A stretch of DNA of 64,000 bases from Paenibacillus sp. FSL A5-0031 (lineage in GTDB: Bacteria; Bacillota; Bacilli; Paenibacillales; Paenibacillaceae), in the NCBI RefSeq assembly GCF_001956295.1, contig NZ_MRTD01000008.1, positions 124,001 to 188,000 of the forward strand. The letters are read 5' to 3'. Both the position numbers and the translations under genes were made by a program. Numbering within the stretch: position 1 is the stretch's first letter; each line of letters opens with the position of its first letter. Below the pieces are notes generated by a model. It had not been told where the DNA came from. It saw nothing but the letters and a program-made list of their open reading frames with translations, and ran no database searches. This document shows positions 17,548-24,940 of the stretch, in pieces.

Positions 17548-18984
17548 ATGAGTAAACTGACATCCGAGCAACCGGTATCCGGCGGAGTTAAAGTTTCCGT
17601 ACAACGATTTGGTCGTTTTCTAAGCGGCATGGTCATGCCGAATATTGGCGCTTTTATTGCATGGGGACTCATTACGGCACTATTTATTCCAACAGGCTGG
17701 TTTCCGAACGAAAGCCTAGCAACTCTTGTTGGACCGATGATTACCTACTTGCTCCCTATACTCATCGGCTATACCGGTGGTCAAATGATTCACGGCGTAC
17801 GCGGAGGCGTAGTCGGCGCAATCGTCACACTCGGCGTTATTGCAGGGGCGGACATTCCAATGTTCCTCGGAGCCATGATCGTTGGCCCGCTAGCCGCATG
17901 GGTGCTGAAGAAATTCGATCAATCTATTGAAGGAAAGATTCCTTCGGGCTTTGAAATGCTCATCAACAATTTCTCGTCCGGCATTATTGGCGGCGGTCTT
18001 GCACTGATTGCCTTTAAAGGCATTGGACCGGTCGTAGCCGCATTAAGCAAAGTACTTGCTTCAGGCGTAGAGTGGTTGATCAACACTGGTTTCCTGCCGC
18101 TTGCGAACATTTTGATCGAGCCAGCTAAAGTACTGTTCCTCAACAACGCGATTAACCACGGCATATTAGGCCCGCTCGCGCTGGATCAAGCATCACAAGC
18201 CGGTAAATCCATCATTTACATGCTGGAATCCAACCCAGGACCTGGTCTTGGCATTCTGCTTGCTTATTGGGTATTCGGAAAAGGAATGGTTAAGCAATCG
18301 GCGCCAGGCGCTGTTGTCATTCATTTCTTCGGCGGTATACACGAGATTTACTTCCCGTATATTCTAATGAATCCGCGTTTGATTATCGCAGCTATCGCTG
18401 GGGGTGTTGCTGGTACATTCACCTTCTCCATCTTCGGAGCTGGTCTTGTCGCCGCGCCATCACCGGGCAGTATTATCGCCTATATCACCATGACGCCAAA
18501 AGGCGGACTACTAGCAATGCTAAGCGGCGTAGTCGTCGCAACAATCGTTTCATTCCTCGTCTCTGCTGTTCTTCTTAAAACAAGCAAGCAGGCAGGAGAT
18601 AACGACAACGAGCTTGAGCTAGCCGCGCAAAAAGTTCAGCAAATGAAAGCTGAATCCAAAGGCAATGCTGCTTCACCTTCCACAGAGCAAGTACAGCTAA
18701 CGAAAGAGCAAGTGAACAAAATTGTGTTTTCCTGCGATGCGGGCATGGGCTCAAGCGCGATGGGCGCTTCCATTTTACGCAAAAAAATAAATGCAGCTGA
18801 GCTGCCGATTACTGTTATCAACACGGCGATAAACGATATTCCAGGCGATGCCGACATCGTGATCACCCATAAAACATTGACTGACCGCGCACGCCTAAAG
18901 GCGCCTAACGCAGAGCATATTTCCATTGATAATTTCCTTAAAAGTCCAGAGTATGACTTGCTCGTACAAAGACTAAGTTCATGA
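17548..18984 (+). CDS. mtlA: PTS mannitol transporter subunit IICB
   Basis: This 478-residue protein imports mannitol and phosphorylates it to mannitol-1-phosphate. The IIC channel (about residues 20-345) includes GAFIAWGLITALFIPTGWFP, the NHGILGPLALDQA region and the GGIHEIYFPY substrate motif. After a Lys/Glu/Ala-rich linker comes the IIB domain (about 390-478), with its phosphorylated cysteine in VFSCDAGMGSSAMG (Cys396). There is no IIA domain; that is supplied by mtlF. ATG at 17548 is preceded by GGAGG. It is the first gene of mtlARFD-ptsI-ptsH. Confidence 0.97.
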   Translation: MSKLTSEQPVSGGVKVSVQRFGRFLSGMVMPNIGAFIAWGLITALFIPTGWFPNESLATLVGPMITYLLPILIGYTGGQMIHGVRGGVVGAIVTLGVIAGADIPMFLGAMIVGPLAAWVLKKFDQSIEGKIPSGFEMLINNFSSGIIGGGLALIAFKGIGPVVAALSKVLASGVEWLINTGFLPLANILIEPAKVLFLNNAINHGILGPLALDQASQAGKSIIYMLESNPGPGLGILLAYWVFGKGMVKQSAPGAVVIHFFGGIHEIYFPYILMNPRLIIAAIAGGVAGTFTFSIFGAGLVAAPSPGSIIAYITMTPKGGLLAMLSGVVVATIVSFLVSAVLLKTSKQAGDNDNELELAAQKVQQMKAESKGNAASPSTEQVQLTKEQVNKIVFSCDAGMGSSAMGASILRKKINAAELPITVINTAINDIPGDADIVITHKTLTDRARLKAPNAEHISIDNFLKSPEYDLLVQRLSS

Positions 18985-18991
18985 CTTCATA

Positions 18992-19023
18992 CTTAACGCT
19001 GACAGTTTACTGTCGGCGTTAAG
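18992..19023 (+). promoter_or_regulatory. Hairpin in the mtlA-mtlR gap
   Basis: A 14-bp stem (18992-19005 with 19010-19023; one G-U pair) with loop TTTA ends 14 bases before the mtlR ribosome binding site. There is no T run, so it is more likely an mRNA processing, stability or attenuation element than a terminator. Confidence 0.55.
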
Positions 19024-19051
19024 TCCATTCTTCTGCTAAGGAGGATAGCCT

Positions 19052-21109
19052 ATCAAAGCCTCAACTAGGCAACGTCGAATTATCGAACTGCTGCTGAGTC
19101 AAAAGCAAGAAATTACTGCAGCCGATATCGCGTCCATTGTCGGTACGAGCACAAGGACGATCCATCGCGAGCTTGTCGATATCGAATCGTTACTTGCCGC
19201 AAACGGCATTGTACTTCACAAAATAGCAGGGCTTGGTATTCAAGTAGAAGCAGACTCGGATACTCTTGAGCGATTCAAACAATCGTTTGAGCCTTCTGAT
19301 TACTTTGAATATTCGGCTGAAGAACGAAAAATCGTTATTCTCTGCAGACTGCTTGAGCATGACGAGCCGATAAAGCTGTTTGCACTCGCCCATGAGCTGC
19401 GCGTTACGATGCCGACCATCAGCCATGATCTAGATGAGCTGGAGGAACTGATCATCAAACAGGGGATGACCCTTGTTCGCAGAAGAGGATATGGCGTTGA
19501 AATTATTGGATCTGAAGAAGATAAGCGTCATTCGATTAGCTTGCTTGCCATAAATCATCTCGACGATTCCGATCTATTCGGTCAATTCAAGAACCTTACA
19601 GTCTCAAACCCGATCACAGCACAGCTGCTCGACATGATCGGCAAAGAAAACTTTAAGCGGCTCGAGCATGCGCTATGGGAACTAAATGACGAATGGCCAC
19701 ACACGTTGTCCGAATCTAACTATACAAGATTGCTTATTAAGCTGTCGGTTGCGTTAACCCGAATAGAGAACAACTGCTATGTCACAGCAAGCGAATATCG
19801 TCATTCTGATGAAATCATTCCATTGCTGCGAAGCTTGCTCGATGCGCTCAATCTACAGCTCCCAATAGAAGAAAAAACGTATCTTTCACAACTGCTGAAT
19901 AGCGAAGCTTTTCTAGATAACGGTCTGTTAATTCATCATGAAGATATGAAGGCCATTGAAGGTGTCAGGCTGCTCATCCGTTATGTCGAGGATCAGCTTA
20001 ACATGTCGCTCATGGAGGATCGATCGCTAGAAGAAGGACTTATTCAGCATATAAAACCAGCCTTTCAGCGCATTAAGGACGGCATCGCCATCCGCAATCC
20101 GATGTTAGTGCCGATCAAAAAAGATTACGCTATATTGTTTTCCATTGTTCAAAGCGCTGTACAACAGGTTTATCCGCTTCTACAAGTGCCTGACGAGGAG
20201 ATCGGTTATATCGTTATGCATTTCGGAGCTTCCCTTGAGCGGTTAAAGCCTTTTCCAAGAAAAATAAGAGCTGTTCTCGTTTGTACGAGCGGCATCGGTT
20301 CCTCCAAGCTTTTAGCTGTCAAAATTGCTAACGTACTGCCGCAAATCGACCTGATCGGTCATTATTCATGGTATGAAGCGACAAGGCTTCCGCCTAGCCG
20401 CTATGATTTGATCATTTCAACTGTTGATTTGCCGCTAGAGCCGGATCGCTATATTAAGCTGAGTCCCCTGCTCACACCGGAAGAAACCAATAAGCTTCGC
20501 AGCTATATAGAGGGCACAACCTTGAAGAAGGCCGCTCCCTCCCTATCAGCAAATGAAGACACGGCAGGCCAGTCTCCTCTGGATCGTTTGCTGCAGCTTC
20601 AGCTGTATTCCGGCATCGTTCTTCAGCTGCTTGACGGCTTCCATGTGCATGATTTAACGCTGTTGCCAGATCAAGATCGATTGGATCACCAGCTGCCGAG
20701 CATGCTTTCCTTAATTGGAAAGCCATATATCGATGCAAATCGCGAAAAAATAGCCGATCAGCTGCTCGCAAGAGAGCTGCAAGGAAGTCTGGTCATACCA
20801 GATACCGAGCTTGCTCTGCTTCATACACGCAGCGAATGGATTAAAGAGCCTCTGCTTGCTTTATATCGATATGATCGATCTTTGCAGCTAGGCGAGGATG
20901 AAGATGCGCAGGCCAAGCACCTGTTGATGATGCTCGGCCCTCTCAAGCTTGATTCCTATAGCCTTGAGCTGCTAAGTGAAATTAGCGCAATGCTGCTGCT
21001 GCCGGATCTACTTACTTTATTAGCGCATGATGATGCGGCAAGCATTAAGCTGTTTATTTCAAAGAAGCTGGAACAATATATAAAAACCAAATTGGATTGG
21101 AGAGAATAA
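19052..21109 (+). CDS. mtlR: Mannitol operon activator MtlR, apparent AUC start
   Basis: MtlR (685 aa as read) is a PTS-controlled activator of mannitol genes. Domains in order are two N-terminal helix-turn-helix regions, PRD1, PRD2 with histidines at 333 and 390, a IIB-like domain with Cys411 (VCTSGIGSSKLL), and a IIA-like domain with His591 (LALLHTRSEW). These track the known regulatory residues of Bacillus MtlR with an offset of eight or nine. The N-terminus (KASTRQRRIIELLLSQKQEITAADIA) aligns with the family from its first residue, yet the only codon at that place is ATC at 19052, seven nt after a perfect AAGGAGG (19038-19044). An in-frame TAG at 19046 blocks anything earlier, and the first in-frame ATG, at 19409, would remove the DNA-binding domain. 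A sequencing error is the main alternative. Confidence 0.88.
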   Translation: MKASTRQRRIIELLLSQKQEITAADIASIVGTSTRTIHRELVDIESLLAANGIVLHKIAGLGIQVEADSDTLERFKQSFEPSDYFEYSAEERKIVILCRLLEHDEPIKLFALAHELRVTMPTISHDLDELEELIIKQGMTLVRRRGYGVEIIGSEEDKRHSISLLAINHLDDSDLFGQFKNLTVSNPITAQLLDMIGKENFKRLEHALWELNDEWPHTLSESNYTRLLIKLSVALTRIENNCYVTASEYRHSDEIIPLLRSLLDALNLQLPIEEKTYLSQLLNSEAFLDNGLLIHHEDMKAIEGVRLLIRYVEDQLNMSLMEDRSLEEGLIQHIKPAFQRIKDGIAIRNPMLVPIKKDYAILFSIVQSAVQQVYPLLQVPDEEIGYIVMHFGASLERLKPFPRKIRAVLVCTSGIGSSKLLAVKIANVLPQIDLIGHYSWYEATRLPPSRYDLIISTVDLPLEPDRYIKLSPLLTPEETNKLRSYIEGTTLKKAAPSLSANEDTAGQSPLDRLLQLQLYSGIVLQLLDGFHVHDLTLLPDQDRLDHQLPSMLSLIGKPYIDANREKIADQLLARELQGSLVIPDTELALLHTRSEWIKEPLLALYRYDRSLQLGEDEDAQAKHLLMMLGPLKLDSYSLELLSEISAMLLLPDLLTLLAHDDAASIKLFISKKLEQYIKTKLDWRE

Positions 21110-21111
21110 TC

Positions 21112-21549
21112 ATGACCATTCTATCTACAGAGAAAGTAAAATTAAACGTTAACCTCAAGGACAAATACGAAGCGATCCGCATGGTTGGACAAATGCTTGT
21201 TGACGCAGGGCATGCTCCGCAGTCGTATATCGACAAAATGATTGAGCGCGAGGAGTCTCTATCCACCTATATTGGCGGAGGGCTTGCCATGCCTCATGGC
21301 ACGAACGAATCGAAAGCACTTATTCAATCTACAGGCATGGCCATTATTACCGTACCGGCAGGCGTAGACTTCGGCGGCGAAGAGCCTGCTCAATTAATTA
21401 TCGGCCTAGCGGCTGTCGGCGACGATCACCTTGATATTTTGACCAATGTTGCTGTGCTCGTGTCTGAGGAAGAAGATATGCAGCGCATTTTGAACGCTTC
21501 GTCGGAGCAAGAATTGATTTCTATCTTTGAATCGGGGATGGAATCATGA
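21112..21549 (+). CDS. mtlF: PTS mannitol-specific IIA component
   Basis: This small cytoplasmic phosphocarrier (145 aa) takes phosphate from HPr and passes it to the IIB cysteine of MtlA. The phosphorylated histidine lies in YIGGGLAMPHGTNE (about residue 60), and the fold continues through FGGEEPAQLIIGLAAVGDDHLDILTNVA. ATG at 21112, with GGAGAG seven nt upstream inside the mtlR end, is preferred to TTG at 21097. Its stop overlaps the mtlD start (ATGA). Confidence 0.96.
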   Translation: MTILSTEKVKLNVNLKDKYEAIRMVGQMLVDAGHAPQSYIDKMIEREESLSTYIGGGLAMPHGTNESKALIQSTGMAIITVPAGVDFGGEEPAQLIIGLAAVGDDHLDILTNVAVLVSEEEDMQRILNASSEQELISIFESGMES

Positions 21550-22718
21550 AGGCCGTTCACTTCGGCGCAGGCAACATAGGCAGAGGTTTTATCGGTTTGC
21601 TGCTGCATAACGCGGGCTACGAGGTATGTTTTGTTGATGTTAATGATACGCTTGTCTCGCAGCTGCAAGAAAAAGGGCAATATGCGGTTAAGATTGCAAA
21701 CGAGCAGGGCGACACGTATCTTGTTGACCATATAACTGCTATTGACGGCAAAAATATAGATTTAGTCGCTAAGACTATCGCGGAAGCGGATATCGTCACA
21801 ACCGCTGTTGGCGTATCGGTACTGAAGCACATTGCCGCTGCGGTCGCTAAAGGAATTGAGCTTAGAATCGAGAGCGGCAAAGCCGCTCTTCCGGTTATTG
21901 CGTGCGAGAATGCCCTTGGCGGCAGCACGATTTTGAAGCAATTCGTTTATGGCCATCTATCTGCGGATGTACAGGCGAAGGCCGATCAGCATATCGTTTT
22001 CCCTGACGCCGCCGTTGACCGTATCGTTCCACTGCAGCAAAATGAAGACCCACTTGAAGTTATGGTCGAGCCTTTCTATGAGTGGACTGTAGAGCGCTCC
22101 CCATTGCTTAATTCGCTTAAGGAAATTGACGGAGTACACTACGTCGATCAACTGGAGCCGTATATCGAGCGCAAGCTGTTCACTGTTAATACAGGGCATT
22201 GCGTTGCAGCGTATCACGGTTTCCTTAAAGGCTGCGAGACGATTCAAGAAGCGATGAACAACAAAGAGATATTGGCAGAGGTACGAGGCGCATTGCAGGA
22301 ATCAGGAGCTGCGCTTATCCAAACGTATCAATTCGATGAGAAAGAGCATGCGCTTTATGTTGAGCAAATTTTGGAGCGCTTCGTTAATCCTTACTTGGTA
22401 GACGAGGTTGTTCGAATCGGCCGCTCGCCTATTCGCAAGATTTCTCCGAATGACCGTCTAGTTAGACCGGCCTCATTAGCTTATAAATATGGCATGCCTG
22501 CCATTCATTTGACCACGGCCATGGCAGCGGCTTTACATTTTAATGCTGTAGATGATCCCGAGGCTGCCGAGCTGCAAGCTTCCATTAAGGAACTAGGCCT
22601 TCATTCTACGATAACAAAATATACAGGTTTAGATGAGCAGCATCCGCTTCATATACAAGCGGCAGAGCAATACCGCAAGCTGGAGCAATCACTTCAATCT
22701 GCGGCGAAAGGAGTCTGA
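21546..22718 (+). CDS. mtlD: Mannitol-1-phosphate 5-dehydrogenase
   Basis: The enzyme (390 aa) oxidises mannitol-1-phosphate to fructose-6-phosphate with NAD+. The Rossmann start AVHFGAGNIGRGFIGLLL (residues 3-20), ACENALGGS (about 118), VDRIVPLQ (about 158) and the catalytic Lys/Asn-rich KLFTVNTGHCVAAYHGF (about 213-229) are intact and the length is typical. ATG at 21546 overlaps the mtlF stop by four bases, so translation is coupled. It completes the mannitol pathway downstream of MtlA/MtlF. Confidence 0.97.
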   Translation: MKAVHFGAGNIGRGFIGLLLHNAGYEVCFVDVNDTLVSQLQEKGQYAVKIANEQGDTYLVDHITAIDGKNIDLVAKTIAEADIVTTAVGVSVLKHIAAAVAKGIELRIESGKAALPVIACENALGGSTILKQFVYGHLSADVQAKADQHIVFPDAAVDRIVPLQQNEDPLEVMVEPFYEWTVERSPLLNSLKEIDGVHYVDQLEPYIERKLFTVNTGHCVAAYHGFLKGCETIQEAMNNKEILAEVRGALQESGAALIQTYQFDEKEHALYVEQILERFVNPYLVDEVVRIGRSPIRKISPNDRLVRPASLAYKYGMPAIHLTTAMAAALHFNAVDDPEAAELQASIKELGLHSTITKYTGLDEQHPLHIQAAEQYRKLEQSLQSAAKGV

Positions 22719-22723
22719 AGTTA

Positions 22724-24457
22724 ATGACATTAACACTTAAAGGGATAGCAGCATCACCGGGTATCGCCATTGCCCCGGTCTTCCATCTCGCTTCCGAGCG
22801 TTTCATACCGACTGAGCAATCTGTGCAAGACAGTGCGCAGGAAATAGAAACGTTCCGCCGTGCTGTTGCAAGCACCCGTGAAGAGGTTGAAGCGATTCGC
22901 ACAAAAACAGAGGAGCGCCTCGGAGCAGACAAAGCCGAAATATTTGAAGGTCATCTGATGATTTTGGAAGATCCTGATTTCATTGAAGCGATTGAGCAGA
23001 AAATAGCCGAAGAATCCATAGATGCTCAATTTGCGCTCCATGAGATTTCCAATTATTTTATCGACCTGCTGCAATCGATGACCGATGAACTGCTAAGAGG
23101 GCGCGCCGTTGATATTGAGGACGTATCCGGACGTATCATGAGTCATTTGCGAGGCGTCCCACATACCGACCTAGCCAATCTGTCGGAGGAGTGTATTATC
23201 GTCGCGCGCGATCTGACGCCTTCAGATACTGCTCAGCTTAATTTGAACTACGTACGCGGTTTTGTCACAGAGATAGGCAGCCGCACCTCGCATTCTGCCA
23301 TTATGGCGCGGTCATTGGAAATACCAGCAATCGTAGGGATCGGTCAAGCGGTTCAAGATATGAAAGAGCAAGCTGTTATTATCGTTGATGCGGCTGAAGG
23401 CATTGTCCTAATTGAGCCTACGGAAGAAGAACTGGCAGCCTATCAAGAAAAGAAACAAAAGGATGATCTGCGCAGAGCGGAATTAAGCAAGCTGAAGGAT
23501 AAGCTCACTTTGTCCAAGGATGGCAAGCAAGTTGAGCTGGCAGCCAACATCGGCAGCTTGGAAGATATTCAGCGGGCAATCGACAATGGCGCCGAAGGAA
23601 TTGGACTTTTTCGTACCGAATTTCTATATATGGGGCGCAGCTCCCTCCCAACGGAGGAGGAGCAGTTCACCAGCTACAAATATGCGCTTGAGAAAATGAA
23701 CCCTAAGCCAGTCGTCATTAGGACGCTTGATATAGGCGGAGACAAGGAGCTCCCCTACATGGAGCTGCCGAAAGAAAGCAATCCTTTCCTCGGACAGCGC
23801 GCGCTGCGCCTATGTCTCGATAGACAGGACTTGTTCCGTACACAGCTGCGGGCACTTCTCCGCGCCAGCCGCTACGGCAATTTGAAAATCATGTTCCCGA
23901 TGATTGCCGTATTAGAAGAGCTCCTCGAGGCAAAGAAGCTGCTTGAGGAAGAAAAGCAGAAGCTCATCGCCGAAGGCGTACAGCTTGCCGAGCATATCGA
24001 AATTGGCATGATGGTCGAAATTCCAGCCGCGGCAGTCGCTGCCGATCTTTTCGCTCCTGAAGTTGATTTCTTCAGCATCGGCACTAATGATTTGATTCAA
24101 TATACAATGGCGGCAGACCGTATGAACGAAACGGTATCGTACCTGTACCAGCCATGGCATCCATCCTTGCTTCGCCTCATCAGCTTCGTTATTCAAGCGG
24201 CAGAGAAGGAAGGCAAATGGGTGGGCATGTGCGGCGAGATGGCAGGCGATCAGACGGCAATCCCCTTGCTTCTTGGCCTTGGCCTGCATGAATTCAGCAT
24301 GAGCGCAGGTTCGATTCTGCAAGCAAGAGAGCTGATCGGACAGCTTGACCAGTCCGAATGGTCGGTTCATGCCAATCAAGCACTGACTATGCGGAGCACT
24401 CAGGAAATTACACAATTCGTAGAACGCACAAGAAACGGAGTGATTCATCATGATTAG
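22724..24457 (+). CDS. ptsI: PTS enzyme I (phosphoenolpyruvate-protein phosphotransferase)
   Basis: Enzyme I (577 aa) moves phosphate from phosphoenolpyruvate to HPr. It has the HPr-binding N-domain, the phosphorylated histidine in IGSRTSHSAIMARSLEIPA (about residue 191), FRTEFLYMGR, the PEP-binding R...R region, IGTNDLIQY and the active-site cysteine in GMCGEMAG (about 505). ATG at 22724 is five bp after mtlD, with AAAGGAG just upstream. It overlaps ptsH by eight nt. Being in a mannitol operon and placed before ptsH is not the usual Firmicute ptsH-ptsI layout, so it may be a pathway-dedicated copy. Confidence 0.96.
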   Translation: MTLTLKGIAASPGIAIAPVFHLASERFIPTEQSVQDSAQEIETFRRAVASTREEVEAIRTKTEERLGADKAEIFEGHLMILEDPDFIEAIEQKIAEESIDAQFALHEISNYFIDLLQSMTDELLRGRAVDIEDVSGRIMSHLRGVPHTDLANLSEECIIVARDLTPSDTAQLNLNYVRGFVTEIGSRTSHSAIMARSLEIPAIVGIGQAVQDMKEQAVIIVDAAEGIVLIEPTEEELAAYQEKKQKDDLRRAELSKLKDKLTLSKDGKQVELAANIGSLEDIQRAIDNGAEGIGLFRTEFLYMGRSSLPTEEEQFTSYKYALEKMNPKPVVIRTLDIGGDKELPYMELPKESNPFLGQRALRLCLDRQDLFRTQLRALLRASRYGNLKIMFPMIAVLEELLEAKKLLEEEKQKLIAEGVQLAEHIEIGMMVEIPAAAVAADLFAPEVDFFSIGTNDLIQYTMAADRMNETVSYLYQPWHPSLLRLISFVIQAAEKEGKWVGMCGEMAGDQTAIPLLLGLGLHEFSMSAGSILQARELIGQLDQSEWSVHANQALTMRSTQEITQFVERTRNGVIHHD

Positions 24458-24710
24458 CAAAACTTACACTATCATCAATCCGACGGGCTTTCATGTACGC
24501 CCTACTAAAACCTTCGTCCAAACAGCAAACACCTTTCCTTGTAAAATCAGCGTCATTGCCAAAGGGAAAAAAGTAAACGGCAAAAGTTCGCTTAGCATGC
24601 TGACACTTGGTATTGCGATGAATGAAGAAGTGACTTTGGAAATTGACGGCGAACAGGAAGACCAAGCGCTCGAGACGCTTGGTCAATTGCTCACTGAAAT
24701 TCACGAATAG
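24450..24710 (+). CDS. ptsH: HPr phosphocarrier protein
   Basis: HPr (86 aa) relays phosphate from enzyme I to MtlF. His15 lies in PTGFHVRPTK, and Ser46, the site used by HPr kinase for catabolite repression, is kept in GKKVNGKSSL, although residue 47 is Ser instead of the usual Ile. It is therefore not a Crh-type protein, which lacks the histidine. ATG at 24450 overlaps the end of ptsI by eight nt and has CGGAGTG upstream. A terminator follows at 24722-24783. Confidence 0.95.
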   Translation: MISKTYTIINPTGFHVRPTKTFVQTANTFPCKISVIAKGKKVNGKSSLSMLTLGIAMNEEVTLEIDGEQEDQALETLGQLLTEIHE

Positions 24711-24721
24711 CAGATAATTAG

Positions 24722-24783
24722 CGGCTGACCGAATGAGAAGAGATCATCTTAATTGATCGCTTCCAAGATGGTCAGCCGTTTTT
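24722..24783 (+). terminator. Terminator of the mannitol/ptsIH operon
   Basis: CGGCTGACC pairs with GGTCAGCCG (24722-24730 with 24770-24778), followed by five Ts. The long internal segment can fold further. Confidence 0.75.
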
Positions 24784-24842
24784 GTATATGACTGTGCGGA
24801 GTTAGTCCGGCTCACCTCACTTCCTTGCGCTACATTTGTATA

Positions 24843-24892
24843 CAAAAAAAAGACACTCTCATCCACTTTTCATCGTGTTTGAGAGCGTCTTT
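24843..24892 (-). terminator. Terminator after the YhgE-like gene
   Basis: On the minus strand an 11-bp stem with one mismatch is followed by a run of Ts (24844-24850). It lies about 50 bp after the YhgE stop codon. Confidence 0.75.
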
Positions 24893-24900
24893 GCATATAG

Positions 24901-24937
24901 GGCTGTGTCACGGATTATCCGAGACTAGCCCTTTTTT
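24901..24937 (+). terminator. Second, plus-strand terminator in the convergent gap
   Basis: GGGCT pairs with AGCCC around an inner CGGAT/ATCCG stem, followed by six Ts. It would catch readthrough from the mannitol operon before it enters the YhgE gene antisense. Confidence 0.55.
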
Positions 24938-24940
24938 AAA

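Noticed and set aside
19409..21109. Truncated MtlR starting at the first ATG
   Set aside because: It would lose the DNA-binding domain, although the upstream frame encodes it intact behind an ideal ribosome site.
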